The notes beneath the pieces were generated by a model. The model did no database searches and was not told the DNA's origin. It was given only the letters and a program-made list of their open reading frames with translations. A program made the translations under genes and the position numbers. A DNA stretch of 64,000 nucleotides from Cytobacillus gottheilii (GTDB lineage Bacteria > Bacillota > Bacilli > Bacillales > Cytobacillaceae): assembly GCF_001636345.1 (NCBI RefSeq), contig NZ_KV440945.1, forward strand, positions 2,147,631 to 2,211,630, in the 5' to 3' direction. Below, one piece after another: positions 24,790 to 33,621 of this stretch (position 1 is the first letter of the stretch; the number at the start of each line of letters is the position of its first letter).

Positions 24790-25482
24790 GTGAGATTTAT
24801 TAAAATGATCCCGAATATGATGACACTCGGGAATTTATATTGCGGTTTTTTATCTATAGGATTTGCTGCATATGGACAATATAACAATGCCGCAATCTTA
24901 ATTATTATTGGTATGATGCTTGATAGTATGGATGGACGTGCTGCCCGAATGCTAAAGGCAGATAGTACATTAGGAAAAGAATTAGATTCTCTTGCAGATA
25001 TCGTGACTTTTGGGGTTGCACCTTCATTTCTGGTTTATTATACATATTTTTCTCAATTTGGCATGCTGGGTATGGCTATTTCAGGACTATTTCCGTTATT
25101 TGGGGCATTTAGACTTGCTCGATTTAATATTAGTACGAGTAAAACCAATATGCATTACTTTATTGGAGTCCCCATAACAGCTGCTGGTGGTATTCTGGCC
25201 ATTCTCACATTGTTTGGTCATAACCTTCCTAACATTGTCACAACCGTTGTATTTACCGCCCTGTGCTTTCTTATGGTAAGCAGAATCCGAATCCCAAGCT
25301 TTAAAGAAATACCTCTGCCTAAATACGGAACAATTGTAACGATCTTTTTGGGATGCTTGTTATTTGTTTTATATAAAGGAACATACAATTCATATCCATA
25401 TTTAATTTATATAGCAACCCCTCTATATATTGCTTATATTGCTTATATGTTTAAAAAGGGGAAAGAGAGAAAAGAAGAATAA
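24790..25482 (+). CDS. pssA: CDP-diacylglycerol-serine O-phosphatidyltransferase
   Basis: A 230-residue membrane enzyme that makes phosphatidylserine from CDP-diacylglycerol and serine, the first step to phosphatidylethanolamine. The CDP-alcohol phosphotransferase motif is complete: DGRAARMLKADSTLGKELDSLADIVTFG at about residues 48-75. About seven membrane segments. The start is the GTG at 24790; GAAGGGAG lies about 16 bases upstream, so translation may be weak. Unlike B. subtilis, no psd gene follows. Confidence 0.9.
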   Translation: MRFIKMIPNMMTLGNLYCGFLSIGFAAYGQYNNAAILIIIGMMLDSMDGRAARMLKADSTLGKELDSLADIVTFGVAPSFLVYYTYFSQFGMLGMAISGLFPLFGAFRLARFNISTSKTNMHYFIGVPITAAGGILAILTLFGHNLPNIVTTVVFTALCFLMVSRIRIPSFKEIPLPKYGTIVTIFLGCLLFVLYKGTYNSYPYLIYIATPLYIAYIAYMFKKGKERKEE

Positions 25483-25484
25483 TG

Positions 25485-25525
25485 AAAATGCCTTGCAATT
25501 TATAGATGCAAGGCATTTTTTTTGT
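25485..25525 (+). terminator. pssA terminator
   Basis: AATGCCTTGCA and TGCAAGGCATT form a perfect 11-bp stem, followed by TTTTTT. Confidence 0.9.
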
Positions 25526-25571
25526 GCTTAATCAGTTTAAAACTTGTCTCAAATTCTACCGATTCGCTCTT

Positions 25572-25940
25572 TTACTTATAAAAAACTTTATCAATGTTGT
25601 ATTCAGCATGTAAAGTATTGATGATGTAAGTTTCATAAATTTCACGTTCCATTGCATCTTCTACAAGGATGATCGCAATTTTATAGACATCATCACGGTA
25701 CTTTTTAATTGGAGAAACATTATCTTCAAAATGCTTCTTCACACGCTGTCTTAATTTACGTGCTTTACCTACAAACATTAAATTTTCATCGGCATCTAAA
25801 AATAAAATGAGACCGCCTTTATCTCTTGGGATTTTATGATAATCAACAAATCCGTAGTCATTGCTGATGACTGAAGAAGATTGATCAGGCTGCTTTTTTG
25901 TAATCACAAGGTTTGGTTCTGGGATTTCAATTTTTATCAT
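25572..25940 (-). CDS. GIY-YIG nuclease family protein
   Basis: About 122 residues with a GIY-YIG-type core resembling the UvrC N-terminal domain: GGLILFLDADENLMFVGKARKLRQRVKKHF, and the helix with the catalytic-type glutamate MEREIYETYIINTLHAEYN. The canonical GIY and YIG are altered to LIL and FVG, so activity is uncertain. The ATG at 25940 follows AGGAAG by 8 bases. Single gene. Confidence 0.72.
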   Translation of the reverse strand: MIKIEIPEPNLVITKKQPDQSSSVISNDYGFVDYHKIPRDKGGLILFLDADENLMFVGKARKLRQRVKKHFEDNVSPIKKYRDDVYKIAIILVEDAMEREIYETYIINTLHAEYNIDKVFYK

Positions 25941-26027
25941 TATTATCACTTCCTATTCTGTTGTAAATAGTACCATAAAAATGAAAGAAATAAAAATCTC
26001 AGAAAAGAAAATCAACTTGCATTAGGT

Positions 26028-28070
26028 TTAAACAATTTTACTTACATTGACTCGTCCAGAGAAGAAAGTTGCACCGTCGCCCATATCAGAGAGACGATCA
26101 GGTGTTAATGCGTTAACGAGCTGTATTTTTCCGTCCTGATCTGACCATAGTCCTTGTGTAACAGCGACACCTGGCAAAACAGTTTCTCCTACGGCAGCTT
26201 TTAATTCACACATTCCCCTGTCATTCCATACCTTTACCATTTCTCCGTCTTCTATATGCAGTCTGCCCGCATCTGCACTATTTAAATGAACCTTTGGCTC
26301 TTTCTCAAGTTTCTGGTGTTTATCATTATTCGAGAAAGTGCTGTTTAAAAAGTTATGGTTTGGTCCTGGTATAAACATAAACTCATAGTCACCATCAGGC
26401 TTTATAGGTACGTATACTGGCAATGGATCATATCCATCTTCGATCATTTTTTCGGAGTAAAGTTCAATTTTGCCGCTCGCAGTCGGAAGGTTTTCCAATA
26501 ATGACAGATTTAGATCAGCTTTCATAAATTGATGTTCCTTTAATCCTTCAAATGTAATATGACTGATATAAGGATTTTCCTCATAGTTTAAAGACATCTG
26601 TATAAGTTCTTCATCGGTTGCTGAAAAAGCTTCATTAGTTATGCCCATTTCTGCGGCCAGCAGCCTGAATACGTCTGTATTGGATTTTGCCTCACCGAAC
26701 GGTTCAATTACTGGCTGTTGCAGCTGAACATAATGATGCCAATAGGATGCTAAAAAATCAGTATTTTCATAGGATGAAGTCGCAGGCAGGACAATATCTG
26801 CCATCTTCGCCGTTTCAGTCAGGAACAAATCATGAACTACCAAAAATAAATCATCACGCTGAAGACCTTCCCGCACTTTATTTGCACTTGGAGCAACAAC
26901 AGCCGGATTGCTGTTATAAACAAACATGGAACGTACTGGATCATCGGTTTGAAGCAAGGCATCACCAATCTGGTTCATATTGATTACGCGTGTATTTTTG
27001 TTTGTAAGTAAATCCGGACGCTGCAGCTGATCTTCATTGTGGGAAAGAAAACCTGAATTCGATTTAATGGCTCCTCCGCCTTTTTTAGCCCATTGGCCAG
27101 TGACCGCAGGCAGACAGGAAATAGCCCTTGTTGCCATTCCGCCATTATCATGATGCTGAAGTCCGTTTCCAATACGAATAAATGCTGAAGCAGATGTTGC
27201 GTACAACTCGGCTAGCTCATAGAGGTCTTCTAATGATACACCAGTGATCTCAGCTGTTTGTTCAGGAGTATATTGTCTAACATGTTTTCTGAGCTGTTCA
27301 TGGCCAATTGTATGCTCCTGCATAAATGCTTCGTCAACTAGATTTTCTTTAAAAAGAATATGCATAAGTCCTAAAGCAAGCATTCCATCTGTACCTGGTT
27401 TGATGGGAATAAACCAATCAGCAAGCCTGCCGGTTTGGTTTTTGTGCACATCAATTACCACAATTTTTGCACCGTTTTTTCTGGCCTTCTGAGCAAGCAT
27501 GACCTGATGCATATTGGTGCTCACTGCATTAATTCCCCAGAAGATGATCAGTTTTGCATGAATCGTATCCTCTGGGTCAACGCCAATATTTCCTCCCATT
27601 GTATACGAATAGCCTTTTGTCCCGGCTGATTGGCATATCTTGCGGTCAAGCTGCGAAGAACCTAGTGCGTTAAAAAATCGGCGGTCCATTCCCTCAGAAG
27701 TAATAAGACCCATATTGCCATAAAAACTATAAGGCAAAATACTTTCAGGGCCATGATCCTTAATGAGCTTTTTCCAGCGGGAGGTTATCTCGGAAATTGC
27801 TTCCTCCCATGAAATACGGGCAAATTTGCCTTCCCCCTTTTTTCCAATTCGTTTCAAAGGGTATTGCAAGCGATTTTCATCATATAAGCGGTTTGTCATA
27901 TGTCTTACTTTATTGCAAATACTTCCCTGTGTTACTGGGTGATTGGGATCACCTTCAATTTTCGTGATTTTTCCGTCTTTCTTATGAACAAGCAGTCCGC
28001 ACTGATCTGGACAATCGAGAGAGCATACAGATGGAAAGACGCCATTTTCTTGATCAATATATGATGGCAT
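26028..28070 (-). CDS. molybdopterin-dependent oxidoreductase (DMSO reductase family, YyaE-like)
   Basis: 680 residues, single-subunit type. The N-terminal [4Fe-4S] motif is CSLDCPDQCG...GSICNK (residues 16-53), followed by the molybdopterin domains (INAVSTNMHQ, YNSNPAVVAPSANKV, DIVLPATSSYENTD) and a C-terminal dinucleotide-binding domain (VHLNSADAGRLHIEDGEMVKVWNDRG, PGVAVTQGLW). No Tat signal, so it is cytoplasmic. The substrate is unknown; its bacillal relatives are uncharacterised. Single gene on this strand. Confidence 0.85.
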   Translation of the reverse strand: MPSYIDQENGVFPSVCSLDCPDQCGLLVHKKDGKITKIEGDPNHPVTQGSICNKVRHMTNRLYDENRLQYPLKRIGKKGEGKFARISWEEAISEITSRWKKLIKDHGPESILPYSFYGNMGLITSEGMDRRFFNALGSSQLDRKICQSAGTKGYSYTMGGNIGVDPEDTIHAKLIIFWGINAVSTNMHQVMLAQKARKNGAKIVVIDVHKNQTGRLADWFIPIKPGTDGMLALGLMHILFKENLVDEAFMQEHTIGHEQLRKHVRQYTPEQTAEITGVSLEDLYELAELYATSASAFIRIGNGLQHHDNGGMATRAISCLPAVTGQWAKKGGGAIKSNSGFLSHNEDQLQRPDLLTNKNTRVINMNQIGDALLQTDDPVRSMFVYNSNPAVVAPSANKVREGLQRDDLFLVVHDLFLTETAKMADIVLPATSSYENTDFLASYWHHYVQLQQPVIEPFGEAKSNTDVFRLLAAEMGITNEAFSATDEELIQMSLNYEENPYISHITFEGLKEHQFMKADLNLSLLENLPTASGKIELYSEKMIEDGYDPLPVYVPIKPDGDYEFMFIPGPNHNFLNSTFSNNDKHQKLEKEPKVHLNSADAGRLHIEDGEMVKVWNDRGMCELKAAVGETVLPGVAVTQGLWSDQDGKIQLVNALTPDRLSDMGDGATFFSGRVNVSKIV

Positions 28071-28444
28071 AAGAATGTACTCCTTTACTGAATGTCAGAC
28101 TGTTTTATTTATGAGGTCAAAACGGAAGTTGAATTATGTTGGGATATGATGAAGAACCATCATATTTATTACAGAATAATTCAGGTCGCTATTAAATGAG
28201 GAGATTGTTAAAAACTCATAAAGAATTAGTAAAAACAGCCTAACGCATCTAGATAAAATATAAATTATTACTATCATAAGATAGTTTATTGCAACCCGCA
28301 ATAAGAACGTTTTGGATAAAAGGGGGGACTCTAGAATTTCGTTTATTTAAAAGCTTTTCATTCTCTATTGCCAAAGGAGAATAGCTTATAAGATAATAAA
28401 GGTTGTTTCGAGATCCTAAATAAGTTATAAACAAGGAGTACACC
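28071..28444. other. 374-base intergenic stretch between divergent genes
   Basis: Holds the promoters of the molybdopterin oxidoreductase and the MATE transporter. A short hairpin ATTCTC/GAGAAT lies at about 28360-28383. No gene and no riboswitch was recognised. Confidence 0.4.
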
Positions 28445-29812
28445 ATGCATCAGACAAATTCAACTATGGAAAAAATCAAACAAATCACGGTTCTTTTACT
28501 TCCTATATTAATCACTCAGCTTGGGATGTTTTCAATGGTGTTTTTTAATACCATTATGTCTGGAAAGTATAACTCAGCTGATCTTGCTGGAGTTGCCATT
28601 GGGACATCTATTTGGAATCCCATCTTCACAGGCTTAAGCGGTATATTAATAGCCGTGTCACCGCTTGCTGCACAAAAATTTGGTGAAAAAAAGAAAGACG
28701 ATGTTGCCTCAATTGTTAAAAATGGTGTGTATTTAGCCATAATCATTGCTTTTATTGTTCTTGCAGCTGGCAGTTTATTCTTAAATGAATTACTGCTTTT
28801 TATGAATCTGGAGCAGCATGTTCATAAAACGGCCTACCAATATTTAATAGGACTTAGCTTTGGGATTCTGCCGCTCTTTCTCTTTAATGTATTGCGTTCG
28901 TTTATATATGCACTTGGTAAAACTAGAGTTATTATGGTGGTTTTATTATTGGCGTTGCCAATCAACTTAGTTCTGAACTATGTTTTCATTTTTGGAGCAT
29001 TCGGTTTTCCAGAACTGGGAGGAGCAGGAGGAGGATATGCAACAGCCATTACATATTGGTTCATCCTTGCCATGACCTTGTTAATCATTATTAAACAAGA
29101 ACCTTTTTCTCAGTTTAGGATTTTGAAGAATATGCGCGGCTTCGATCCTAAAGGATGTGCTGAGATTTTAAAAATAGGTGTGCCAATGGGATTATCAACT
29201 TTTTTTGAAACGAGCATGTTTGCTGCTGTAACCATCTTAATCAGCAAGTTTAGCATTACAACGATAGCTTCTTATCAGACCGCATTAAATATTGTCTCTT
29301 TTTTATATATGATTCCGATTAGCGTATCAATGGCATTAACGGTCTTAGTAGGCTTTGAAGTGGGAGCTAAGCGTTATAAAGATGCAAGAGTTTATAGCTG
29401 GCTGGGAATTGGCATGGCCATGCTTGTTGCTCTTTTTACAGGATTATTAGTCGTTTTATTCCGGGAACAGGTAGCAGGGTTTTACTCAAATGAACCAGCA
29501 GTTATAGCATTAACCGGCAGTTTTTTAATCTACGCTTTATTCTTTCAAGTATCAGATGCGCTGCAGGTTACTGCACTGGCAGCTTTACGCGGGTACAAAG
29601 ATGTGAATATTGCATTTGTCATTACTTTAATTGCTTATTGGGGGATTTGTCTGCCTCTTGGCTATTATCTTTCACATTTTACAGAGATGGGGGCAACAGG
29701 CTATTGGATTGGATTAACAGTGGGGCTGCTGGCTGCAGGAATTGCTCTGATGGGGAGATTGCTTCTTATTCAGAAGCGTTTTAAAATTAAGGCCATTCAA
29801 AGTCATGCTTAG
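28445..29812 (+). CDS. MATE family multidrug/Na+ efflux transporter
   Basis: 455 residues, twelve hydrophobic segments in two six-helix halves. MATE features: PILITQLGMFSMVFFNTIMSGKYNSADLAGVAIGTSIWNPIF at the N-terminus and QTALNIVSFLYMIPISVSMALTVLVGFEVGA in the second half. It exports cationic drugs in exchange for Na+ or H+. ACAAGGAGTACACC precedes the ATG. Single gene. Confidence 0.9.
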   Translation: MHQTNSTMEKIKQITVLLLPILITQLGMFSMVFFNTIMSGKYNSADLAGVAIGTSIWNPIFTGLSGILIAVSPLAAQKFGEKKKDDVASIVKNGVYLAIIIAFIVLAAGSLFLNELLLFMNLEQHVHKTAYQYLIGLSFGILPLFLFNVLRSFIYALGKTRVIMVVLLLALPINLVLNYVFIFGAFGFPELGGAGGGYATAITYWFILAMTLLIIIKQEPFSQFRILKNMRGFDPKGCAEILKIGVPMGLSTFFETSMFAAVTILISKFSITTIASYQTALNIVSFLYMIPISVSMALTVLVGFEVGAKRYKDARVYSWLGIGMAMLVALFTGLLVVLFREQVAGFYSNEPAVIALTGSFLIYALFFQVSDALQVTALAALRGYKDVNIAFVITLIAYWGICLPLGYYLSHFTEMGATGYWIGLTVGLLAAGIALMGRLLLIQKRFKIKAIQSHA

Positions 29813-29845
29813 AATGAAGGCTGTGATAGAATGTGAAATTGGCAG

Positions 29846-29883
29846 GCATTCCGAGAAAGCTCAGTTACCCCTCCTCGGAATGC
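29846..29883. repeat. hairpin after the MATE gene
   Basis: GCATTCCGAG (29846-29855) and CTCGGAATGC (29874-29883) are perfect 10-base arms around an 18-base loop, 34 bases after the stop. No T-run follows, so it is not a standard terminator. Confidence 0.5.
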
Positions 29884-29976
29884 GAGTATCCTCAGCTCAA
29901 TGGAAAGGACTTGTTCTCAGCTACAGCAATACTATTATATTCGTCTTTGCAATAGTGATGAAAGTTTTGTCCCATT

Positions 29977-30192
29977 TTATAATTCGCCAGATTGCCCCCA
30001 GTCTGTATATAAACCAGTTCCATTGCAGCCATGACAATTTATAGATTCACTATTATACAGATACATACTTGCCGGAAAAATTAGAAATCCCCTGCCATTG
30101 CAATCTGGGCATTTATTATTTTCTTTCATTCTAGACATATGTTCTTCATACTTTGCATTTTTCCATTTTTGAAAGGAACCAAACAATCCCAT
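29977..30192 (-). CDS. small zinc-finger protein with two CxxCxGxG motifs
   Basis: About 71 residues. Two DnaJ-type motifs, CPDCNGRGF and CHGCNGTGL, would bind one zinc ion; a basic helix precedes them. No J domain. I chose the ATG at 30192 after GAGGTGCATAGCA. Function unknown; such proteins may hold unfolded clients or act as metallochaperones. Confidence 0.7.
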   Translation of the reverse strand: MGLFGSFQKWKNAKYEEHMSRMKENNKCPDCNGRGFLIFPASMYLYNSESINCHGCNGTGLYTDWGQSGEL

Positions 30193-30397
30193 TGCTATGC
30201 ACCTCACATTTTTCCTTATTTTGTATAATAAATTTGGATTTTATACATTATATTAAGAGTGAATCAAAATGGTTTATGCTCATGAGGTGTGCTTAAAAAT
30301 TTTATATGCAATTTCAAAAAAATAGGAGTATAATATCCCAATAATAGCTATAAAAGCTAGAGTATAAACATATTCATTAAAAAAAGGAGTCTTTGTA

Positions 30398-31156
30398 ATG
30401 GAGATATTGCAGCAATTATTGGACACATATGCCTCATTTTTTGACTGGAACATGTGGGGTGAAGTTTTAACCGATCCTGTGTCATGGGGATACATTGGCA
30501 CGTTGGTTGTGCTGGAAGGGCTTCTATCGGCAGATAATGCTCTTGTCCTGGCTGTAATGGTTCGTCCGCTGCCTAAAGATCAGCAAAAGAAAGCATTAAC
30601 ATATGGACTTTTCGGTGCATATTTCTTCCGATTTTTATTTATAGGATTAGGCATGCTGCTTATTAAGTTCTGGTGGATTAAAGTACTTGGCGCGGCTTAC
30701 CTAGCGTGGCTAGTTGTCAAGCACTTTTGGCTGGGAGAGAATGATGAAGAGGTTACAGAGAAAAAGAACAAAGGCTGGCTCACTAGAACCTTCGGTGTTT
30801 TTTGGGCAACCGTAATCTCAGTAGAATTATTAGATTTAGCGTTCTCAGTTGATAGCATTTTAGCAGCCTTCGCTGTTTCTGAAGAGGTTTGGATCCTTCT
30901 GATTGGCGGTATGCTTGGTATTTTAATGATGAGAACAGTTGCAAAAGGGTTCTTATACTTAATAGAAAGAGTTCCTGAGCTTGAAAACACAGCTTTTATC
31001 CTAATAGGGATTATTGCAGCAAAAATGCTTCTTAGCGTTTTTGGGATTGAAATAGGTCATATGGTATTTTTCTCAATTATTATATTAGCCTTCTTATGTA
31101 CCTTTGTTGTTCATTACTTAAATAATAGACATAATCACCATGATAAAACGATTTAA
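30398..31156 (+). CDS. TerC family integral membrane protein
   Basis: 252 residues, seven or eight hydrophobic segments. It carries the TerC signature VVLEGLLSADNALVLAVMVRPLP and the internal repeat SVELLDLAFSVDSILAAFAVSEE, whose acidic residues are thought to bind metal. Bacillal relatives (YceF, YkoY) work in manganese efflux and metalation of exoenzymes. AAAAAAGGAGTC precedes the ATG. The upstream region does not contain a recognisable yybP-ykoY riboswitch. Confidence 0.87.
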   Translation: MEILQQLLDTYASFFDWNMWGEVLTDPVSWGYIGTLVVLEGLLSADNALVLAVMVRPLPKDQQKKALTYGLFGAYFFRFLFIGLGMLLIKFWWIKVLGAAYLAWLVVKHFWLGENDEEVTEKKNKGWLTRTFGVFWATVISVELLDLAFSVDSILAAFAVSEEVWILLIGGMLGILMMRTVAKGFLYLIERVPELENTAFILIGIIAAKMLLSVFGIEIGHMVFFSIIILAFLCTFVVHYLNNRHNHHDKTI

Positions 31157-31205
31157 ATATAATAAATAATGAGAGTATCTCTTATAAAATAGCAATTTTT
31201 AATCA

Positions 31206-31248
31206 GAGCAGAACAGCGCCATGCAAAATGGAGCTGTTCTGTTTTTTT
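31206..31248 (+). terminator. terC terminator
   Basis: AGAACAGC pairs with GCTGTTCT around GCCATGCAAAATGGA (itself able to pair CCAT/ATGG), followed by GTTTTTTTT. Confidence 0.88.
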
Positions 31249-31317
31249 TCTGCCAATAATCATCATCAAAATGATCCTATAATGTGAATCACATAGCACT
31301 TAATAGAGGATGAATTG

Positions 31318-31331
31318 GAAAAGCGCTTACA
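31318..31331 (+). promoter_or_regulatory. candidate cre (CcpA) site
   Basis: GAAAAGCGCTTACA matches the cre consensus TGWAARCGYTWNCW at 12 of 14 positions, with the AAGCGCTTACA core intact. It lies 87 bases upstream of the symporter operon, where CcpA control of acetate uptake would make sense. Confidence 0.55.
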
Positions 31332-31417
31332 AAATAGGAAGTCTGTACTATTGTAAACTTATGTCAAACTTTTTAGAATAATTATATATTTCAGATAAAA
31401 GGAGTGGTGAAACGAAA

Positions 31418-31768
31418 ATGGAAAATACGGCTAAAGAGCTGCAAAAAAATGAAGAACATATAAACTATAACCAAATTGCCAATAGTTCAGAATTTAAGCA
31501 GCTTATAAAGCAAAAGAAAAAATTCCTCGTCCCAATGACCATATTCTTTTTAGTCTTTTATTTTACTTTGCCGATCTTGACATCTTATACGACAATACTG
31601 AATCAGCCAGCCATCGGTTCAATCACATGGACATGGGTTTACGCTTTTGCACAATTCATTATGACATGGGCTTTATGTATGATTTATGTAAGAAAAGCTG
31701 CAGGTTTTGACCAGAAGGCAGATGAAATTGTTGATCAGTATACAGATAAGGGAGATCAAACAATATGA
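31418..31768 (+). CDS. DUF485 membrane protein, partner of the symporter
   Basis: 116 residues with two membrane helices (VPMTIFFLVFYFTLPILTSY and WTWVYAFAQFIMTWALCMIY) separated by a short loop, the DUF485 pattern. It overlaps the symporter start as ATGA. In many bacteria this gene precedes the actP/ywcA acetate symporter (yjcH or ywcB). Role unknown, perhaps assembly of the symporter. Confidence 0.9.
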   Translation: MENTAKELQKNEEHINYNQIANSSEFKQLIKQKKKFLVPMTIFFLVFYFTLPILTSYTTILNQPAIGSITWTWVYAFAQFIMTWALCMIYVRKAAGFDQKADEIVDQYTDKGDQTI

Positions 31769-33291
31769 GTACGATTGGATTAAGCTTATTTGTTTTAATC
31801 GTTGCTGTGACGCTAGTGATTACTTATTGGGCTGCCAAGAGGACAAATACAACAAGTGAATTTTATACGGCTGGAGGTGGCCTGACAGGCTGGCAGAATG
31901 GGCTTGCTATTGCAGGTGATTATTTATCTGCAGCATCTTTTCTGGGGATCGCTGGAGCAATTGCCTTGTTTGGTTTTGACGGTTTCTTTTATTCAATTGG
32001 CTATTTAGTTGCCTATTTAGTTGTTTTATATATTGTGGCAGAACCTCTGCGCAACTTGGGGAAATACACAATTGCGGATATGATCAATGCGCGTTTTGAT
32101 CAAAAAAAGGTACGCGGAGTAGCAGCATTAAGCACAATTACTATCGTTATTTTTTATATGATCGCGCAGCTTGTTGGCGCAGGTGCACTTATACAATTAC
32201 TGTTAGGCATTGACTATTGGATAGCGGTATTGTTGGTTGGCGTTATGATGACCACATATGTTTTATTCGGCGGAATGACAGCAACCAGCTGGGTGCAGAT
32301 TATTAAAGCAGTTTTGCTTATGCTTGGTACTGTTATTATTTCGGTTCTTGTATTAGCCGAATTCAATTTCAACATATTTTCTATGTTCGAACAAATGAAA
32401 ACGCTAACAGAGCATGGGGAGAGCTACTTAAATCCTGGAGTCAGATATACGAATTCCTTAGACACGATTTCAATGATGGCAGCACTTGTATTGGGTACGG
32501 CTGGTTTGCCTCATATCTTAATGAGATTCTTCACCGTAAAAGATGCTAGAACAGCAAGAAGCTCTGTTGTAACGGCTACATGGGTAATCGGTATTTTTTA
32601 CATTTTAACCATTTTCCTAGGTTTTGGAGCAGCAGCGTTTGTAGGTTCAACAGACATTATGGCAGCCAATTCGGCTGGAAATATGGCAGCACCACTGCTT
32701 GCGCAGGCACTTGGCGGCGATCTGCTTATGAGTTTTGTCGCAGCTGTTGCATTTGCCACGATATTAGCAGTAGTTGCAGGATTAGTATTATCAGGTGCCT
32801 CAGCTTTTGCACATGATATTTACGGACAGATTGTTAAGAAGGGCAAGATTACGGAAAAAGAGCAAATGCTAGCTGCCAGATATGCGTCTGTTGCGGTATC
32901 CGTTTTATCTATTTTACTGGCACTATTTGCTCAAAAGATGAATGTTGCTTTCCTTGTTTCATTGGCGTTCTGTGTAGCAGCAAGTGCGAACTTGCCAGTG
33001 ATCATCTTTACGATTTATTGGAAGAGGTTTAACACTGCAGGTGCCATGACTGGAGTAATCACTGGATTAATCACAGCGTTAGTGCTTGTTGCGATTAGCC
33101 CAAGTGTTTTAAGTCCAGAAGCTGGGGCTGCGATTCTTACAGGAGAACCAATTTTCCCATTAACAAATCCTGCTATTGTATCCATACCAGCAGGTTTTCT
33201 CGGAGCTTACATTGGCACGATAGTCTCCAATAAGCGAGATGAGAAGAAATATGCAGAAGTCATGGTAAAGGCTAATACAGGATTAAAATAA
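31765..33291 (+). CDS. sodium:solute symporter (SSS family), acetate permease-like
   Basis: 508 residues, about 13 hydrophobic segments. SSS motifs are present: EFYTAGGGLTGWQNGLAIAGDYLSAASFLGIAGAIALFG near the N-terminus and GLPHILMRFFTVKDARTARSS in the middle. With the DUF485 partner and an upstream cre-like site, the ActP/YwcA type for acetate or a related short monocarboxylate is the best guess. Confidence 0.88.
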   Translation: MSTIGLSLFVLIVAVTLVITYWAAKRTNTTSEFYTAGGGLTGWQNGLAIAGDYLSAASFLGIAGAIALFGFDGFFYSIGYLVAYLVVLYIVAEPLRNLGKYTIADMINARFDQKKVRGVAALSTITIVIFYMIAQLVGAGALIQLLLGIDYWIAVLLVGVMMTTYVLFGGMTATSWVQIIKAVLLMLGTVIISVLVLAEFNFNIFSMFEQMKTLTEHGESYLNPGVRYTNSLDTISMMAALVLGTAGLPHILMRFFTVKDARTARSSVVTATWVIGIFYILTIFLGFGAAAFVGSTDIMAANSAGNMAAPLLAQALGGDLLMSFVAAVAFATILAVVAGLVLSGASAFAHDIYGQIVKKGKITEKEQMLAARYASVAVSVLSILLALFAQKMNVAFLVSLAFCVAASANLPVIIFTIYWKRFNTAGAMTGVITGLITALVLVAISPSVLSPEAGAAILTGEPIFPLTNPAIVSIPAGFLGAYIGTIVSNKRDEKKYAEVMVKANTGLK

Positions 33292-33331
33292 GTAAAAAGA
33301 GATTGGGTCATAATTATTTAATACTCTTATT

Positions 33332-33376
33332 GAACCGAATGACTAGGAAGATGATCTTTCTAATTATTCGGTTTTT
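33332..33376 (+). terminator. symporter operon terminator
   Basis: AACCGAAT (about 33333-33340) pairs with ATTCGGTT (33357-33364) around an inner AGGAAGATGATCTTTCT hairpin, followed by TTTATTT. Confidence 0.8.
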
Positions 33377-33531
33377 ATTTATAATTATAAAATATATTAT
33401 ATTTACTTGAGTGAAATGGAGCGAAGGGACCGCAGCGCAATGGAACGGTCTTTGTTATAAGGTGGTTATTTTAGTTTTGTTTTAGCCTCTTTCCGCTTTA
33501 GATGTAATTTCCTAAAATTAGTGAAACGCTA

Positions 33532-33560
33532 TTGACTTACCTTAAATAAGTATGATAAAT
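33532..33560 (+). promoter_or_regulatory. candidate sigma-A promoter of htpG
   Basis: -35 TTGACT (33532-33537), 17 bases, -10-like ATAAAT (33555-33560). CIRCE begins 8 bases further on, over the expected start point. Confidence 0.5.
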
Positions 33561-33568
33561 AATTTATG

Positions 33569-33595
33569 TTAGCACTCTTACTTTTAGAGTGCTAA
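33569..33595. promoter_or_regulatory. CIRCE element (HrcA operator) upstream of htpG
   Basis: TTAGCACTC (33569-33577), nine bases, GAGTGCTAA (33587-33595): an exact match to the CIRCE inverted repeat TTAGCACTC-N9-GAGTGCTAA bound by HrcA. It lies 26 bases before the htpG start codon. Confidence 0.97.
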
Positions 33596-33621
33596 CATAG
33601 AATGAGAAAGGGGAGATTATA

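Noticed and set aside
29805-30044. 79-codon open frame after the MATE gene
   Set aside because: It covers the hairpin and runs antisense into the zinc-finger gene; no site before its start.
30208-30397. yybP-ykoY manganese riboswitch upstream of the TerC gene
   Set aside because: Looked for because YkoY-type genes often have it; the conserved segments are absent from this AT-rich leader.
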